From assembly GCF_009712605.1 (NCBI RefSeq), contig NZ_WASO01000008.1, positions 1 to 64,000 on the forward strand: a DNA stretch of 64,000 bases. Direction: 5' to 3'. This document shows positions 15,843 to 24,516 of the stretch, one piece after another; position 1 is the stretch's first letter, and each line of letters opens with the position of its first letter. The stretch comes from Paludibacter sp. GTDB taxonomy: Bacteria > Bacteroidota > Bacteroidia > Bacteroidales > Paludibacteraceae. Below the pieces are notes generated by a model. It made no database searches, had not been told where the DNA came from, and saw only the letters and a program-made list of their open reading frames with translations. A program made the position numbers and the translations under genes.

Positions 15843-17099
15843 TTAGTTATTCGTTGTTTCTTTCAGATTGTAAATAGCCTGCAAGAGCTGTACTTCGTGA
15901 AGCGCTTTATCCTGCTTTGCCTGACTTTCGGCGTTAACATCACGAATCAAATCACTCACAGACAGGGTTCCGTTAAGAACTTTTGCCTGTGAAGCATTTT
16001 TAATATTGGTTCTCAATCTGATAATTTCGTCGTCATCCTCAATAACGGCTCCAATTTTGGCAATTTCGTTTTTCTGCTGGAGTGACTTCAGTTGGCTATT
16101 GAACAAAAACGTCTCCTTTTGAACACTCACACTATGTTTATCCAGCTCTATCTTTCGCAGGTTGTTTTTCTGTGTATAGAAGCCTCCGAAATTCCACGAA
16201 AGGCGAACACCCCCGATATAAAAAGGAGCAAAATCATTGTTAAGCATATTCAATCCCGGTCGGCCTATACCGCCCTGTACGAACAAGTTGAGTTTTGGCA
16301 TATTCCCCGCTTTAACAGAACTGATTTGAGAATCTAAGAGAGAGCTTTGGGCATCAAACAATTTCAGTTCCGGTCGGTTATTTGTATCGGCAACTATGTT
16401 TTTCTCCGGTTTAATCAATGTATTGGGTTTCGTAACCGGCTCGCCAATAAAAGCTGCCAGCATATCGCAAAACGATTTTTGAGTAGCTGCCATTTCCATT
16501 CTTCTCTGTTTGGCTTTGAGCTGTTCTACTCTTATCGCATCGAGATCAGCCTGATTGCCTATACCACCTTGCATATAGGCAGAGATCTTCTCGTAATTGG
16601 TCTGCAACTCTTTTTGCAGCAAATCGTTCTGAACCAGCTGCTCATTAAGCGATAGAATACCGAAGAACAATTGATTGACACGATCTGTCAACGCATAAAG
16701 GTCGACCTCATTTTTTTGCACATCCACCGACGATGATGCTCTGGTAATATTTTTCTGGGATTTGATCACGCCTCCATCCCAAATAAGTTGATTCACCTCA
16801 GCTGTTGCCTGATACTGATCCTTACTCAGGCTGGAAACCGAAATGCCGGGAAGCTTTATCGGCAGTTGGGTTACTTCCGATTGATAGGTCGCCTTCCCCG
16901 ATAAGGAAAATTGAGGCAAATAGCCTTTGTTTGCATTTGAAAGCGAATACTCTTCCGTCTGCCGAATCAGATCATATTGCTTGATCTGCGGATAGTTTTC
17001 CCTGGCTTTCTGCTGGCAATTTTCTATCGTAAGCTGAGCCATTAACGGCTGAAATGCCCCCAAGATCAAACCTGCTATTAAGATAAATTTCTGCTTCAT
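15843..17099 (-). CDS. TolC-family outer membrane efflux protein
   Basis: This 418-residue protein has a signal peptide (QKFILIAGLILGAFQPLMA, cleavage near residue 21) and the duplicated helical layout of outer membrane efflux proteins. LTIENCQQKARENYPQIKQYDLIRQTEEYSLSNANKGYLPQFSLSG marks the first repeat, and VRLSWNFGGFYTQKNNLRKIELDKHS is in the second. These are the patterns of the OEP family (PF02321 type). It is the outer membrane channel of the tripartite pump encoded downstream and follows the tetR gene by 25 bases. Confidence 0.93.
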   Translation of the reverse strand: MKQKFILIAGLILGAFQPLMAQLTIENCQQKARENYPQIKQYDLIRQTEEYSLSNANKGYLPQFSLSGKATYQSEVTQLPIKLPGISVSSLSKDQYQATAEVNQLIWDGGVIKSQKNITRASSSVDVQKNEVDLYALTDRVNQLFFGILSLNEQLVQNDLLQKELQTNYEKISAYMQGGIGNQADLDAIRVEQLKAKQRRMEMAATQKSFCDMLAAFIGEPVTKPNTLIKPEKNIVADTNNRPELKLFDAQSSLLDSQISSVKAGNMPKLNLFVQGGIGRPGLNMLNNDFAPFYIGGVRLSWNFGGFYTQKNNLRKIELDKHSVSVQKETFLFNSQLKSLQQKNEIAKIGAVIEDDDEIIRLRTNIKNASQAKVLNGTLSVSDLIRDVNAESQAKQDKALHEVQLLQAIYNLKETTNN

Positions 17100-17124
17100 A
17101 ATATAGTATGCTATAATTGATTAT

Positions 17125-17745
17125 TTATGGCCTGAGACTTGCGAGAATTACCTTTACGTGTTCCTGCTTGCGGTGTTCAATCATCATTTGATATTGTTCC
17201 TCCGACAACTGCGCTACACATTTAAAAATATTTCCCGTTAGAAATAACATCGCATTGAGCGATACAATATTCAGAACGAGATCCATCACTGTAATATCCC
17301 TTATTCTTCCTGCCCGTATTTCTTCATTCAGTTCTTCTTCAAGCTTATGGAATACAGCCTGAGGCACAGCAATAATTTTTATGCGAAAAGCTTCTAACCG
17401 GGAAGGATTTGTCGTGAATTCATTCATAACAAGAAACGGCAGTCGTGGATTTGCCCGAATCATCTCAAAGTGAGTTTCAATTTTTCTTTTCAGCTTCTCT
17501 TCGAATGTAAGATTCTGCATTTCATGATCCTGAAAAGATGAAATAAGCAACCGGATTTTTTGTTCAAAAATCGACTGAAATAAATTCTCTTTGGTTCTGA
17601 AATAATAATGTACCAATGCCTGATTACAACCAGCCTTTTTCGCAATTTCGGTGGTCGATGTCATGGCAAAACCTTTTTCCAGAAACAACTGTTCTGCTGT
17701 TTCCAATATCTTTTGTTCTAATCCCGCTTCCTGTTCTTGTGTCAT
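17125..17745 (-). CDS. TetR-family regulator (CecR-like) heading the efflux operon
   Basis: This 206-residue protein has an N-terminal TetR helix-turn-helix (about residues 8-55), with TSTTEIAKKAGCNQALVHYYFRTKENLF as recognition region, and a helical ligand-binding domain with DUF1956-like character. It is the first gene of the operon and has a good promoter directly upstream (17796-17827), so it likely represses its own operon and responds to a pump substrate. The E. coli counterpart CecR controls ybhGFSR, which has the same gene order. No clear palindromic operator was identified. Confidence 0.92.
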   Translation of the reverse strand: MTQEQEAGLEQKILETAEQLFLEKGFAMTSTTEIAKKAGCNQALVHYYFRTKENLFQSIFEQKIRLLISSFQDHEMQNLTFEEKLKRKIETHFEMIRANPRLPFLVMNEFTTNPSRLEAFRIKIIAVPQAVFHKLEEELNEEIRAGRIRDITVMDLVLNIVSLNAMLFLTGNIFKCVAQLSEEQYQMMIEHRKQEHVKVILASLRP

Positions 17746-17795
17746 AGCTAATACATCTATTTAATATTACAATTTAATAGCTCTATTAATAAACG

Positions 17796-17827
17796 CAAAG
17801 GTATACATGATTTACAAAGACAACAAT
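17796..17827 (-). promoter_or_regulatory. Promoter of the efflux operon
   Basis: On the minus strand ATTG (17827-17824), 20 bases, then TACCTTTG (17803-17796) fits the Bacteroidetes consensus with one mismatch in the -33 element. The tetR ATG follows 50 bases later. Confidence 0.7.
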
Positions 17828-17883
17828 ACTGAGAATAATTTATTAGCATTATTTAACATACAAAATACTCACAAACAAAACAA

Positions 17884-17914
17884 AGCCCTCAATATCAAAT
17901 AAATACTGAGGGCT
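17884..17914 (-). terminator. Terminator of the membrane glycosyltransferase gene
   Basis: AGCCCTCA (17884-17891) pairs with TGAGGGCT (17907-17914). On the minus strand the stem is followed by TTGTTTTG. Confidence 0.65.
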
Positions 17915-17922
17915 AAAATTCA

Positions 17923-19497
17923 TTATCGGAAATGAGTGAAAGAGGTTTTAATCTTTGGAGGGCCTGTAGATGTGGTATCTTTATTGGTACACAGGAAAAT
18001 TGTACCGTCATCAAAAGAGTGCAACACCTTCAGTTTCTTGCTTTTTTTTATGTCTCTCAGAGAAAGAATTTCAGGATTAGGATCTGTATAAAACCAGATA
18101 AGCACAATGGGCGATTCGTCCTTAAACATCTTCACATCATTCTTATACGCTCTTTCGGGGACTGCATCCACTGCGTAGTTGGTATAAAAATAAACCGCCT
18201 GATTATGATTGGAATAGACAACCGAATCAGCGTTAAAGTAAATACGATTACGCTGAAGAAACGTTACCGTTGGAGATTGCCGCCAACAATCTTCGGTATA
18301 ACCGGGAATACCCGATTCGCGCATAAACGAATAATTTTCGGCATTAATTGAATAATAGTTTGAACATACAGCCACTGCTATTACCGTAAAAATGATTCCG
18401 ATACCCCATTTATGGTGCTTTTTTTTCAGTGCTCTGATCCACGCAGGAACCTTATATGTAATTCCCCATAAAAAAGGCAGGAATGCAGCAGAAAGCAAGC
18501 GATTATTTATTTTCTCATAACGTGAGATTGTCGACGAAAGAATGATGAATCCCACATAAACAATAAAAAAGGCGATAACAATATTCTCATAGGAATGATA
18601 ATCCTGCTTCTTCTTTAGGTTTTTAACAAATAACCACACGAACAATGCGATAACTAACAGACCCACAATAATAAAGAAAACATGACTGTTCCCCCACAGC
18701 GAAGTCCAGTCGGAAAGCACATTGCCGGAATAAGCAATATTGTCCGACAACGGTGTGATTCCCTTTTGCCTTTTGCCCGTCACAAGACCGGTTGCAAATG
18801 CGTTATGAATAAGATTAACCGTAACAAGCGAACAACCAATCACTCCGAATGTAACCAGATGCTTTACTTTTTGCTTCCATTTCAATTGTTTATCAAGGAA
18901 CAACAATAGCTCACCCGCAGCCACGAAAGTAATCCCGGCATATCGGGTATCAAAAGCAATAGCCGTAATGATAGCCGGCATCAGCAATGATCTCAGCGAA
19001 TGGTTTCTATAGTACCTATGCAGAGAAAAGAAGAAAAGCAGGGATAAAATAATGAACAGGGTCTCAGACCACAACATCGAGTAGACCTCTATCAGTGATG
19101 GGCTTGTTGTAATAGCTACCAAAAGAATTCCTTTGTACCATTTCGAACGACGAATAAAACGCTCCATGATTATTCCACTCAAAAAAATCACAACGGAGAA
19201 CATCAGGCCATTCAAAACCGGCGCACATGCTATAACATCGAGACCGGTCACAAACATGACAAACGAAAGAAAAAGAGGATAAAACACAGGAAAATCCACC
19301 AACGGATGGCCTCCAAAAATAAAGAAGCCCTTGCCCGCAATAAGATTTCTGGCTGTACTTGTATAAGCGATAGAATCAGGGGAAATGCCTATTCCTCCAT
19401 GCTTCGTAAAAAGATAAATGATTATAAAACCAGCCAAAGATGCAAGCAATGAATCTCCGTGTTTTTTGAACCACTGTAAAAGAAGCGATACATTCAT
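17923..19497 (-). CDS. GT-C type membrane glycosyltransferase (ArnT/PMT-like)
   Basis: This 524-residue protein has about ten to twelve hydrophobic helices in the first 370 residues and a soluble C-terminal part. An acidic motif in the first loop, GGIGISPDSIAYTSTARNLIAGKGF (about 34-58), resembles the catalytic loop of polyprenyl-phosphate-dependent glycosyltransferases (GT-C fold, PMT_2/GT39/GT83 relatives). Donor and acceptor cannot be told. A TTG at 19506 would add three residues, but I chose ATG 19497 (MNVSLLLQW). It is monocistronic and ends at a hairpin terminator. Confidence 0.75.
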   Translation of the reverse strand: MNVSLLLQWFKKHGDSLLASLAGFIIIYLFTKHGGIGISPDSIAYTSTARNLIAGKGFFIFGGHPLVDFPVFYPLFLSFVMFVTGLDVIACAPVLNGLMFSVVIFLSGIIMERFIRRSKWYKGILLVAITTSPSLIEVYSMLWSETLFIILSLLFFFSLHRYYRNHSLRSLLMPAIITAIAFDTRYAGITFVAAGELLLFLDKQLKWKQKVKHLVTFGVIGCSLVTVNLIHNAFATGLVTGKRQKGITPLSDNIAYSGNVLSDWTSLWGNSHVFFIIVGLLVIALFVWLFVKNLKKKQDYHSYENIVIAFFIVYVGFIILSSTISRYEKINNRLLSAAFLPFLWGITYKVPAWIRALKKKHHKWGIGIIFTVIAVAVCSNYYSINAENYSFMRESGIPGYTEDCWRQSPTVTFLQRNRIYFNADSVVYSNHNQAVYFYTNYAVDAVPERAYKNDVKMFKDESPIVLIWFYTDPNPEILSLRDIKKSKKLKVLHSFDDGTIFLCTNKDTTSTGPPKIKTSFTHFR

Positions 19498-19644
19498 GAG
19501 AAGCAAAGTTGAGATTGGTTATGGTTTTGGTTATAAATCAGACTCCTGTAAGCAAGAAACACAAAACAGAATCCTGTTAACAATTGTAAGTGCAAAGTTA
19601 ATAAGAATGTACAAGATTTGATACAATATTCCGTCAGTGGCGCA

Positions 19645-19687
19645 ACAAAAAAAAACGACCTTCTCAAAAAGAGAAAGCCGTTTTTAA
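19645..19687 (-). terminator. Terminator of rpoD
   Basis: An imperfect 12-bp stem (AACGACCTTCTC with GAGAAAGCCGTT, 5-base A loop) is followed on the minus strand by a run of nine T. It lies about 60 bases after the rpoD stop codon. Confidence 0.75.
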
Positions 19688-19744
19688 AGTGCGACAAACA
19701 ATAAATCACTCTCTTGTTCGTCAATGTAAAAAATCAGTCTGTGG

Positions 19745-20605
19745 TTAGCCTAAGAAACTTTTCAAAAGTTTACTTCTCGAATTTGAGCGTAATCTGCGAA
19801 TAGCTTTTTCTTTAATCTGGCGAACACGTTCACGGGTAAGCCCGAATTCGTCGCCAATTTCTTCCAAAGTCATTTCTGCACGTCCTATTCCGAAGAACAT
19901 TTTGATTATCTCGCCTTCCCGTTCGCTGAGCGTAGAGAGGGCTCTGTCAATTTCCATCGAAAGAGATTCGTTAATCAAACCACGGTCGGCATGAGGTGCA
20001 TCTTCATTGATGAGCACATCCAGCAAGCTGTTATCTTCACCTTCCACAAAAGGAGCATCAACCGAAATATGACGGCCTGACACCTTGAGAGTTTCAGCAA
20101 TTTTTTCAACCGGAATTTCTAACTGATCAGCCAACTCTTCGGCCGATGGACGACGTTCGTTTTCCTGTTCAAAACGAGAAAACGCTTTGTTGATTTTGTT
20201 GAGTGAACCTACCTGGTTCAGCGGTAAGCGTACAATACGCGATTGTTCCGCTAATGCCTGCAAAATGGATTGACGAATCCACCATACAGCATAAGAAATA
20301 AATTTGAACCCACGTGTTTCATCGAATTTTTCTGCAGCTTTAATCAAGCCAAGATTCCCTTCGTTAATCAGGTCGGGCAAACTAAGCCCCTGATTTTGGT
20401 ACTGTTTTGCAACTGAAACGACGAAACGCAGGTTAGCACGTGTCAGCTTTTCCAAAGCACGGCGATCGCCTCTCCGGATACGCTGAGCTAAATCGACTTC
20501 TTCTTCAACGGTAATAAGCTCTTCGCGGCCAATTTCTTGTAGATACTTGTCCAACGAAGCACTCTCGCGATTCGTAATCGATTTGGTAATTTTTAGTTGT
20601 CTCAT
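19745..20605 (-). CDS. rpoD: Primary RNA polymerase sigma factor (RpoD/SigA)
   Basis: This 286-residue sigma-70 factor is the short primary sigma typical of Bacteroidetes, lacking the N-terminal region 1.1 and the long insert of E. coli RpoD. Region 1.2 includes [16 protein letters not shown]. Region 2 includes [39 protein letters not shown], which recognises the -7 element and melts DNA. Region 4.2 ends with [19 protein letters not shown]. It starts [15 protein letters not shown], as in relatives. It has a perfect consensus promoter (20634-20665) and its own terminator. Confidence 0.97.
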   Translation of the reverse strand: MRQLKITKSITNRESASLDKYLQEIGREELITVEEEVDLAQRIRRGDRRALEKLTRANLRFVVSVAKQYQNQGLSLPDLINEGNLGLIKAAEKFDETRGFKFISYAVWWIRQSILQALAEQSRIVRLPLNQVGSLNKINKAFSRFEQENERRPSAEELADQLEIPVEKIAETLKVSGRHISVDAPFVEGEDNSLLDVLINEDAPHADRGLINESLSMEIDRALSTLSEREGEIIKMFFGIGRAEMTLEEIGDEFGLTRERVRQIKEKAIRRLRSNSRSKLLKSFLG

Positions 20606-20633
20606 TGATTTTTATGACGGAAAAATAAGCTTG

Positions 20634-20665
20634 CAAATTTACTCATTTTTTGAGCCAAATGCAAA
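20634..20665 (-). promoter_or_regulatory. Consensus promoter of rpoD
   Basis: On the minus strand TTTG (20665-20662), 20 bases, then TAAATTTG (20641-20634) matches TTTG-N20-TAnnTTTG exactly. The start codon is 28 bases downstream. Confidence 0.85.
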
Positions 20666-20823
20666 TTTTTCTTGCTAAAAGTTGTTGCAATAAATCGCAA
20701 AGTGAATAAATATAAATCTATTTACAATTTTCTTATCACAAGACAATAAACCTTCTCATTCACACAAAACCGAACCTGAACTTTACGTTCCTTTCAATCA
20801 GTTCAGGCCCGGCTCTTTACCTA

Positions 20824-22308
20824 TTAGTCTTTTGTTGGGTCTATTGCATAATAAGCAACTTTTCCGTTAGGATAAATACCTGTAATAAAAAGAGCTCTGT
20901 CTTGTTCGTCTGCAGAATTATTTGCTTTCACGGCACTCTCCAGATCTGTTACTTTCCGAATAGGTTTATTGTTGATCTTGATGATCACAAAACCTTTCTG
21001 CACTCCAGCATCAGACAACAAGCTGTTCTTCTGCAAGCCTACAACCTGAACCCCACCGGAAATACGCAGCTTCTGCTTCAAATCATCGCCCACCTCTTCG
21101 AGCGATGCACCAAGCACTTCCATGCCCTTATTCTTCACAACCTTTGTATCACCTTGTTGGTTCTTCAATGTCACTTCCGCCGTTTTATCTTTGCCTTCAC
21201 GAACAAAAGAGACTTCAATCTTGTCGCCCGGACGATGACGTCCTACCTGTTCCTGCAGTTCTGCAGATGATTTTACGGCGACCCCGTTTATCTTTGTAAT
21301 AATATCACCTTCCTTAATTCCGGCATCTTTTGCAGCACTCAGGTCATTTACTTCAGCAACATACACACCGTCAAGCACTTTAATTTTCTTTTCTTTTGCG
21401 AAATCATCATCAATATCTCTGATCTGAACACCCATCAGCGCACGTTGTACAGTTCCGTATTGTTTGATATCAGCCACTACTTTGCTCACGATACTTACCG
21501 GAACAGCAAAACCATAACCGGCATAACTTCCTGTTTGAGAAGCAATAGCTGTGTTTATACCGATCAGTTCTCCTTTTGTATTTACCAAAGCACCACCACT
21601 GTTGCCCGGATTGATGGCAGCATCAGTCTGAATAAATGATTCAATCGGTGTTTTTGAGGAAATAATATTGATATTACGGGCTTTTGCACTGACAATCCCC
21701 GCTGTCACTGTCGATGTCAGGTTAAACGGATTACCGATAGCCAGAACCCATTCTCCAAGTTTCAGATCGTCCGAATTTCCAAAGACAAGTGTGGGCAGAT
21801 CCTTGGCGTCAATCTTGAGAAGCGCAATATCCGTGTTCGGATCGGTGCCGATTACTGTTGCTGTAAAAGTACGTTTGTCATTCAAAACAACCTGAATATT
21901 ATCCGCTTCACTAACCACGTGGTTGTTTGTCACAATATAGCCATCGGTAGAAATGATCACACCCGAACCCGATGCTTTCTGGGGTTCTAGCTGACGTTGC
22001 GAACCTCCACCGTTAGGACCGAAAAAGAAATTAAAGAACGGATCATCATCCATATCTCCTCTCATCATGGTTCTTTGCTTGGTTTCCACTTTGATATGAA
22101 CTACAGCATTAACGGAGTTTTCTGCGGCAACAGTTAAATCAGGCAGCCCCGAAGCACCCCGGGTTGGGGTATATGCAACATTCGTAATGGGAGTTTGGAT
22201 AAAACCTCCATTGGCAACTATCTCTTTTTTCTTGGCAGTTCCATTTTGCGCATTCACCGCCAACATCCCCGCCAACAAAAACATAACACTTACTAATCTC
22301 ATTTTCAT
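20824..22308 (-). CDS. htrA: Do-family periplasmic serine protease/chaperone
   Basis: This 494-residue protein has a signal peptide (MRLVSVMFLLAGMLAVNAQ, cleavage near residue 20), a trypsin-like domain and two PDZ domains, the usual DegP/DegQ plan. The catalytic triad is His130 (VTNNHVV), Asp160 (DPNTDIALLKID) and Ser237 (NPGNSGGALV). The LA-loop region carries an acidic and Phe-rich patch DMDDDPFFNFFFG. PDZ1 covers about 278-375 and PDZ2 about 395-485. It degrades or refolds damaged envelope proteins. It is read toward rpoD but has a 218-base gap before it, with a weak CCTGAACT/AGTTCAGG stem in between, so it is probably a separate unit. Confidence 0.96.
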   Translation of the reverse strand: MKMRLVSVMFLLAGMLAVNAQNGTAKKKEIVANGGFIQTPITNVAYTPTRGASGLPDLTVAAENSVNAVVHIKVETKQRTMMRGDMDDDPFFNFFFGPNGGGSQRQLEPQKASGSGVIISTDGYIVTNNHVVSEADNIQVVLNDKRTFTATVIGTDPNTDIALLKIDAKDLPTLVFGNSDDLKLGEWVLAIGNPFNLTSTVTAGIVSAKARNINIISSKTPIESFIQTDAAINPGNSGGALVNTKGELIGINTAIASQTGSYAGYGFAVPVSIVSKVVADIKQYGTVQRALMGVQIRDIDDDFAKEKKIKVLDGVYVAEVNDLSAAKDAGIKEGDIITKINGVAVKSSAELQEQVGRHRPGDKIEVSFVREGKDKTAEVTLKNQQGDTKVVKNKGMEVLGASLEEVGDDLKQKLRISGGVQVVGLQKNSLLSDAGVQKGFVIIKINNKPIRKVTDLESAVKANNSADEQDRALFITGIYPNGKVAYYAIDPTKD

Positions 22309-22571
22309 AGCAATAATCGTTTTATTAAAGGATTGAACAATTCTATTTTAACTTAAAACCGATGACAAATATCTGCAAAAACTTCGACATGTGTATCGCT
22401 GCAATTACTAAACTATGTTGACTTTTGCCTCATTTAACATTTGAAATTCTCCGCTTAAATGTTATTTGCTACCAAAATATCGAAATGTTAAAATCAAAGA
22501 AATCCATTTGATTATTAGACAGTTCAAACTGTCAGAAGGCTGACAAAGTGGCAATTCAAAAAAAATATCGC

Positions 22572-22602
22572 TTGATAGCTGACATATTTTGCCGTACCTT
22601 TG
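22572..22602 (+). promoter_or_regulatory. Promoter of the RNase P RNA gene
   Basis: TTG (22572-22574), 20 bases, then TACCTTTG (22595-22602) fits the Bacteroidetes consensus. The RNA 5' end is expected a few bases downstream. Confidence 0.85.
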
Positions 22603-22607
22603 CATCA

Positions 22608-22965
22608 AAGCAGGCCGGCTTGTCGCTTTTCCGTTTGTGCGGAGAAGAGGAAAGTCCGGGCAACGCAGAGCACCATATTTCCTAACGGGAAGCTGTTCGT
22701 GAGGGCAGAGTAGCGTAACAGAAAATAACCGTCACGACTCGTTCGTGATAAGGGTGAAAAGGTGGGGTAAGAGCCCACCGGCGCTGATGGCAACATCGGC
22801 GGCCGTACGCCTTATGGGTTGTAAGGCCATGTAAACCGGCGTTTGAGGGTTGCTCGCCCGAGCCGGAGGGTAGGCCGCAAGAGTTGATTGGTGACAATCT
22901 TCCCAGATAAATGACAGGCATCCCGTTTCGGCGGGATACAGAACCCGGCTTACAGGCCTGCTTTT
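22608..22965 (+). ncRNA. rnpB: RNase P RNA (class A)
   Basis: This is the catalytic RNA that trims the 5' leader of tRNA precursors. The signature GAGGAAAGTCCGGGC (22648-22662) is the universal P4 5' strand region with the core that follows. Other marks are the conserved ACAGAAAATAACC region near 22718, AGGGTGAAAAGGTGGGGTAAGAG with its helix P8-P9 partner, and the 3' portion ACAGAACCCGGCTTACAG with the second P4 strand. The ends pair as AAGCAGGCC (22608-22616) with GGCCTGCTT (22956-22964), forming P1 and giving the limits. The about 358-base length is normal. A consensus promoter precedes it. Confidence 0.96.
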
Positions 22966-22992
22966 TTATCTGTATAACTACTATCAAAATAA

Positions 22993-23030
22993 AACGGTTA
23001 AGCAACAACTTGCTTAACCGTTCTGTTTTT
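22993..23030. terminator. Strong hairpin terminator between rnpB and the PLP enzyme gene
   Basis: AACGGTTAAGCA (22993-23004) pairs perfectly with TGCTTAACCGTT (23011-23022), then CTGTTTTTT. It lies between two convergent genes and has A-rich sequence on the other side, so it can act in both directions. Confidence 0.85.
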
Positions 23031-23031
23031 T

Positions 23032-24261
23032 CTATCTCAACGCCTGAAGTATATCCGCTTTCAAATCGTCCACATGTTCCAATCCGGTAGAAAAACGCAG
23101 CAAGGTATCTGAAATACCGACTTTCTCTTTCATTTCCGGTGAAAATGTGCCATAGATGGTAGACAACGGATGGATTATAAGCGATTTATTATCAAAAAGA
23201 TTGGTGGCTCGACGTATCACCTTCAGTTTATTCATAAAGGCATAACATGCAGCCTTGTCAGCCAGCTCAAAAGTAAACATGGCTGTTCCTACTTTCCCGA
23301 ACTGCATTGCACTTATGGCATAAAACGGATTACTTTCCAAACTGTTATGACTAACCTTTTTCACTTCCGGCAGAGTTTCCAACCATTGCGCTAATTCAAG
23401 ACCCGTATTTGCAGCCTTATTAAAGCGCAACTCCATAGTTTCAAGCCCCAAAGTTTGTTGGTATGCAGTTTGCGGCGACATACAGGCTCCGAAATTTCTG
23501 AAAATTTCGCCCCGCAACTTGGCTTGAAATGCCATCGGCCCTGATTTTGTCGCTTCAACACTCAATCTTTTTGAGTGGCTCCAGTCAAAGTTGCCATGAT
23601 CGAGAATCAATCCTCCGATGCTGGTAGCTCCTCCCGAAATGTATTTTGTACTGGAAACCACTTCGATGTTTGCGCCGAAATCGCGCGATTTGAAGGCACA
23701 CCACGGAACTACAGTGGTATCAACCACCAAAGGAACCTGTTTTTTTCGTGTTAATTCCGAGAGAGCTTTTAAATCGACGACTTCAAGATGGGGATTGGTG
23801 ATTACTTCCGTAAAAACGAGAGCTGTATTCTCATCGATATTCTTTTCCACCTCATCAAGGTTCAACAAATCACAAAAGCGAACCTCTACTCCGAAGTTTG
23901 CCAGTGTAAACTGCAAAACAGAAAATGTATTACCAAACAAATGGGAGGTAGTAACAATATTTGCCCCACTAAAAGCCAATGTCATAAATACATTCGAGAT
24001 GGCCGCCATACCAGAAGATACAGCTGTTACACCCATCGCTCCGGATGCTTGTTGTATCCGTTTTTCAAAAAATTCAACTGTTGGGTTCGAAATGCGAGTG
24101 TAAGTATGAAAAGCCGATTTTCCGATAAATGCAGCCTCCATTTCTTCTGCTGTAGCAAATTCATAGGCAGCAGTATTGTACACGGGCATTGAAAGCGGAT
24201 TATTGAGATCATTTTTCGCAAATGAGGTCTCCAAAATCTTAGTGGTAATATTTTCCGACAT
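23032..24261 (-). CDS. PLP-dependent Cys/Met metabolism enzyme (O-acetylhomoserine sulfhydrylase or methionine gamma-lyase type)
   Basis: This 409-residue protein is a trans-sulfuration family PLP enzyme. The PLP lysine lies in SSTKYISGGATSIGG (about 205-219), the phosphate/ring contacts in SSGMAAISNVF and TNPHLEVVDLKAL, and the C-terminal RFSTGLEHVDDLKADI is conserved. It fits O-acetylhomoserine (thiol)-lyase and methionine gamma-lyase about equally. A serine acetyltransferase gene 2 kb away fits sulfur amino acid synthesis. The frame is open further upstream to 24390, but MSENITTKILETSFAKND at 24261 is the family start. Its 5' flank overlaps the upstream region of the divergent S41 gene. 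Confidence 0.88.
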   Translation of the reverse strand: MSENITTKILETSFAKNDLNNPLSMPVYNTAAYEFATAEEMEAAFIGKSAFHTYTRISNPTVEFFEKRIQQASGAMGVTAVSSGMAAISNVFMTLAFSGANIVTTSHLFGNTFSVLQFTLANFGVEVRFCDLLNLDEVEKNIDENTALVFTEVITNPHLEVVDLKALSELTRKKQVPLVVDTTVVPWCAFKSRDFGANIEVVSSTKYISGGATSIGGLILDHGNFDWSHSKRLSVEATKSGPMAFQAKLRGEIFRNFGACMSPQTAYQQTLGLETMELRFNKAANTGLELAQWLETLPEVKKVSHNSLESNPFYAISAMQFGKVGTAMFTFELADKAACYAFMNKLKVIRRATNLFDNKSLIIHPLSTIYGTFSPEMKEKVGISDTLLRFSTGLEHVDDLKADILQALR

Positions 24262-24462
24262 CTTTAATAATCTTATAGGCAGGATGTTTCTAAACAGCAG
24301 AGCATAAAAACAAGCGCGAAGTGTATTTGTTATTTGCAGATACAAAGTTGCAAGATTTCCGTGACGATTCAAAATCAGCTTCATTTTCACGCCCTACTTG
24401 TGACGATTGCTAACACGAAGGTCCGGTTTCTCCTATTTTTTTGTACTTTTGCTTTATATTAT

Positions 24463-24478
24463 GGTTATATTTATAACC
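24463..24478. promoter_or_regulatory. Small palindrome in the divergent promoter region
   Basis: GGTTATA and TATAACC are separated by two bases, in the 255-base region between the divergent PLP enzyme and S41 protease genes. TAATTTTG at 24494-24501 resembles a -7 element reading toward the S41 gene. An operator role is only a suggestion. Confidence 0.4.
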
Positions 24479-24516
24479 AAAGCCGCACAATTGTAATTTT
24501 GCAAATTCTTATTTTT

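Noticed and set aside
22682-23008. Minus-strand ORF of 108 codons
   Set aside because: It lies across the RNase P RNA gene, whose conserved core explains the sequence.
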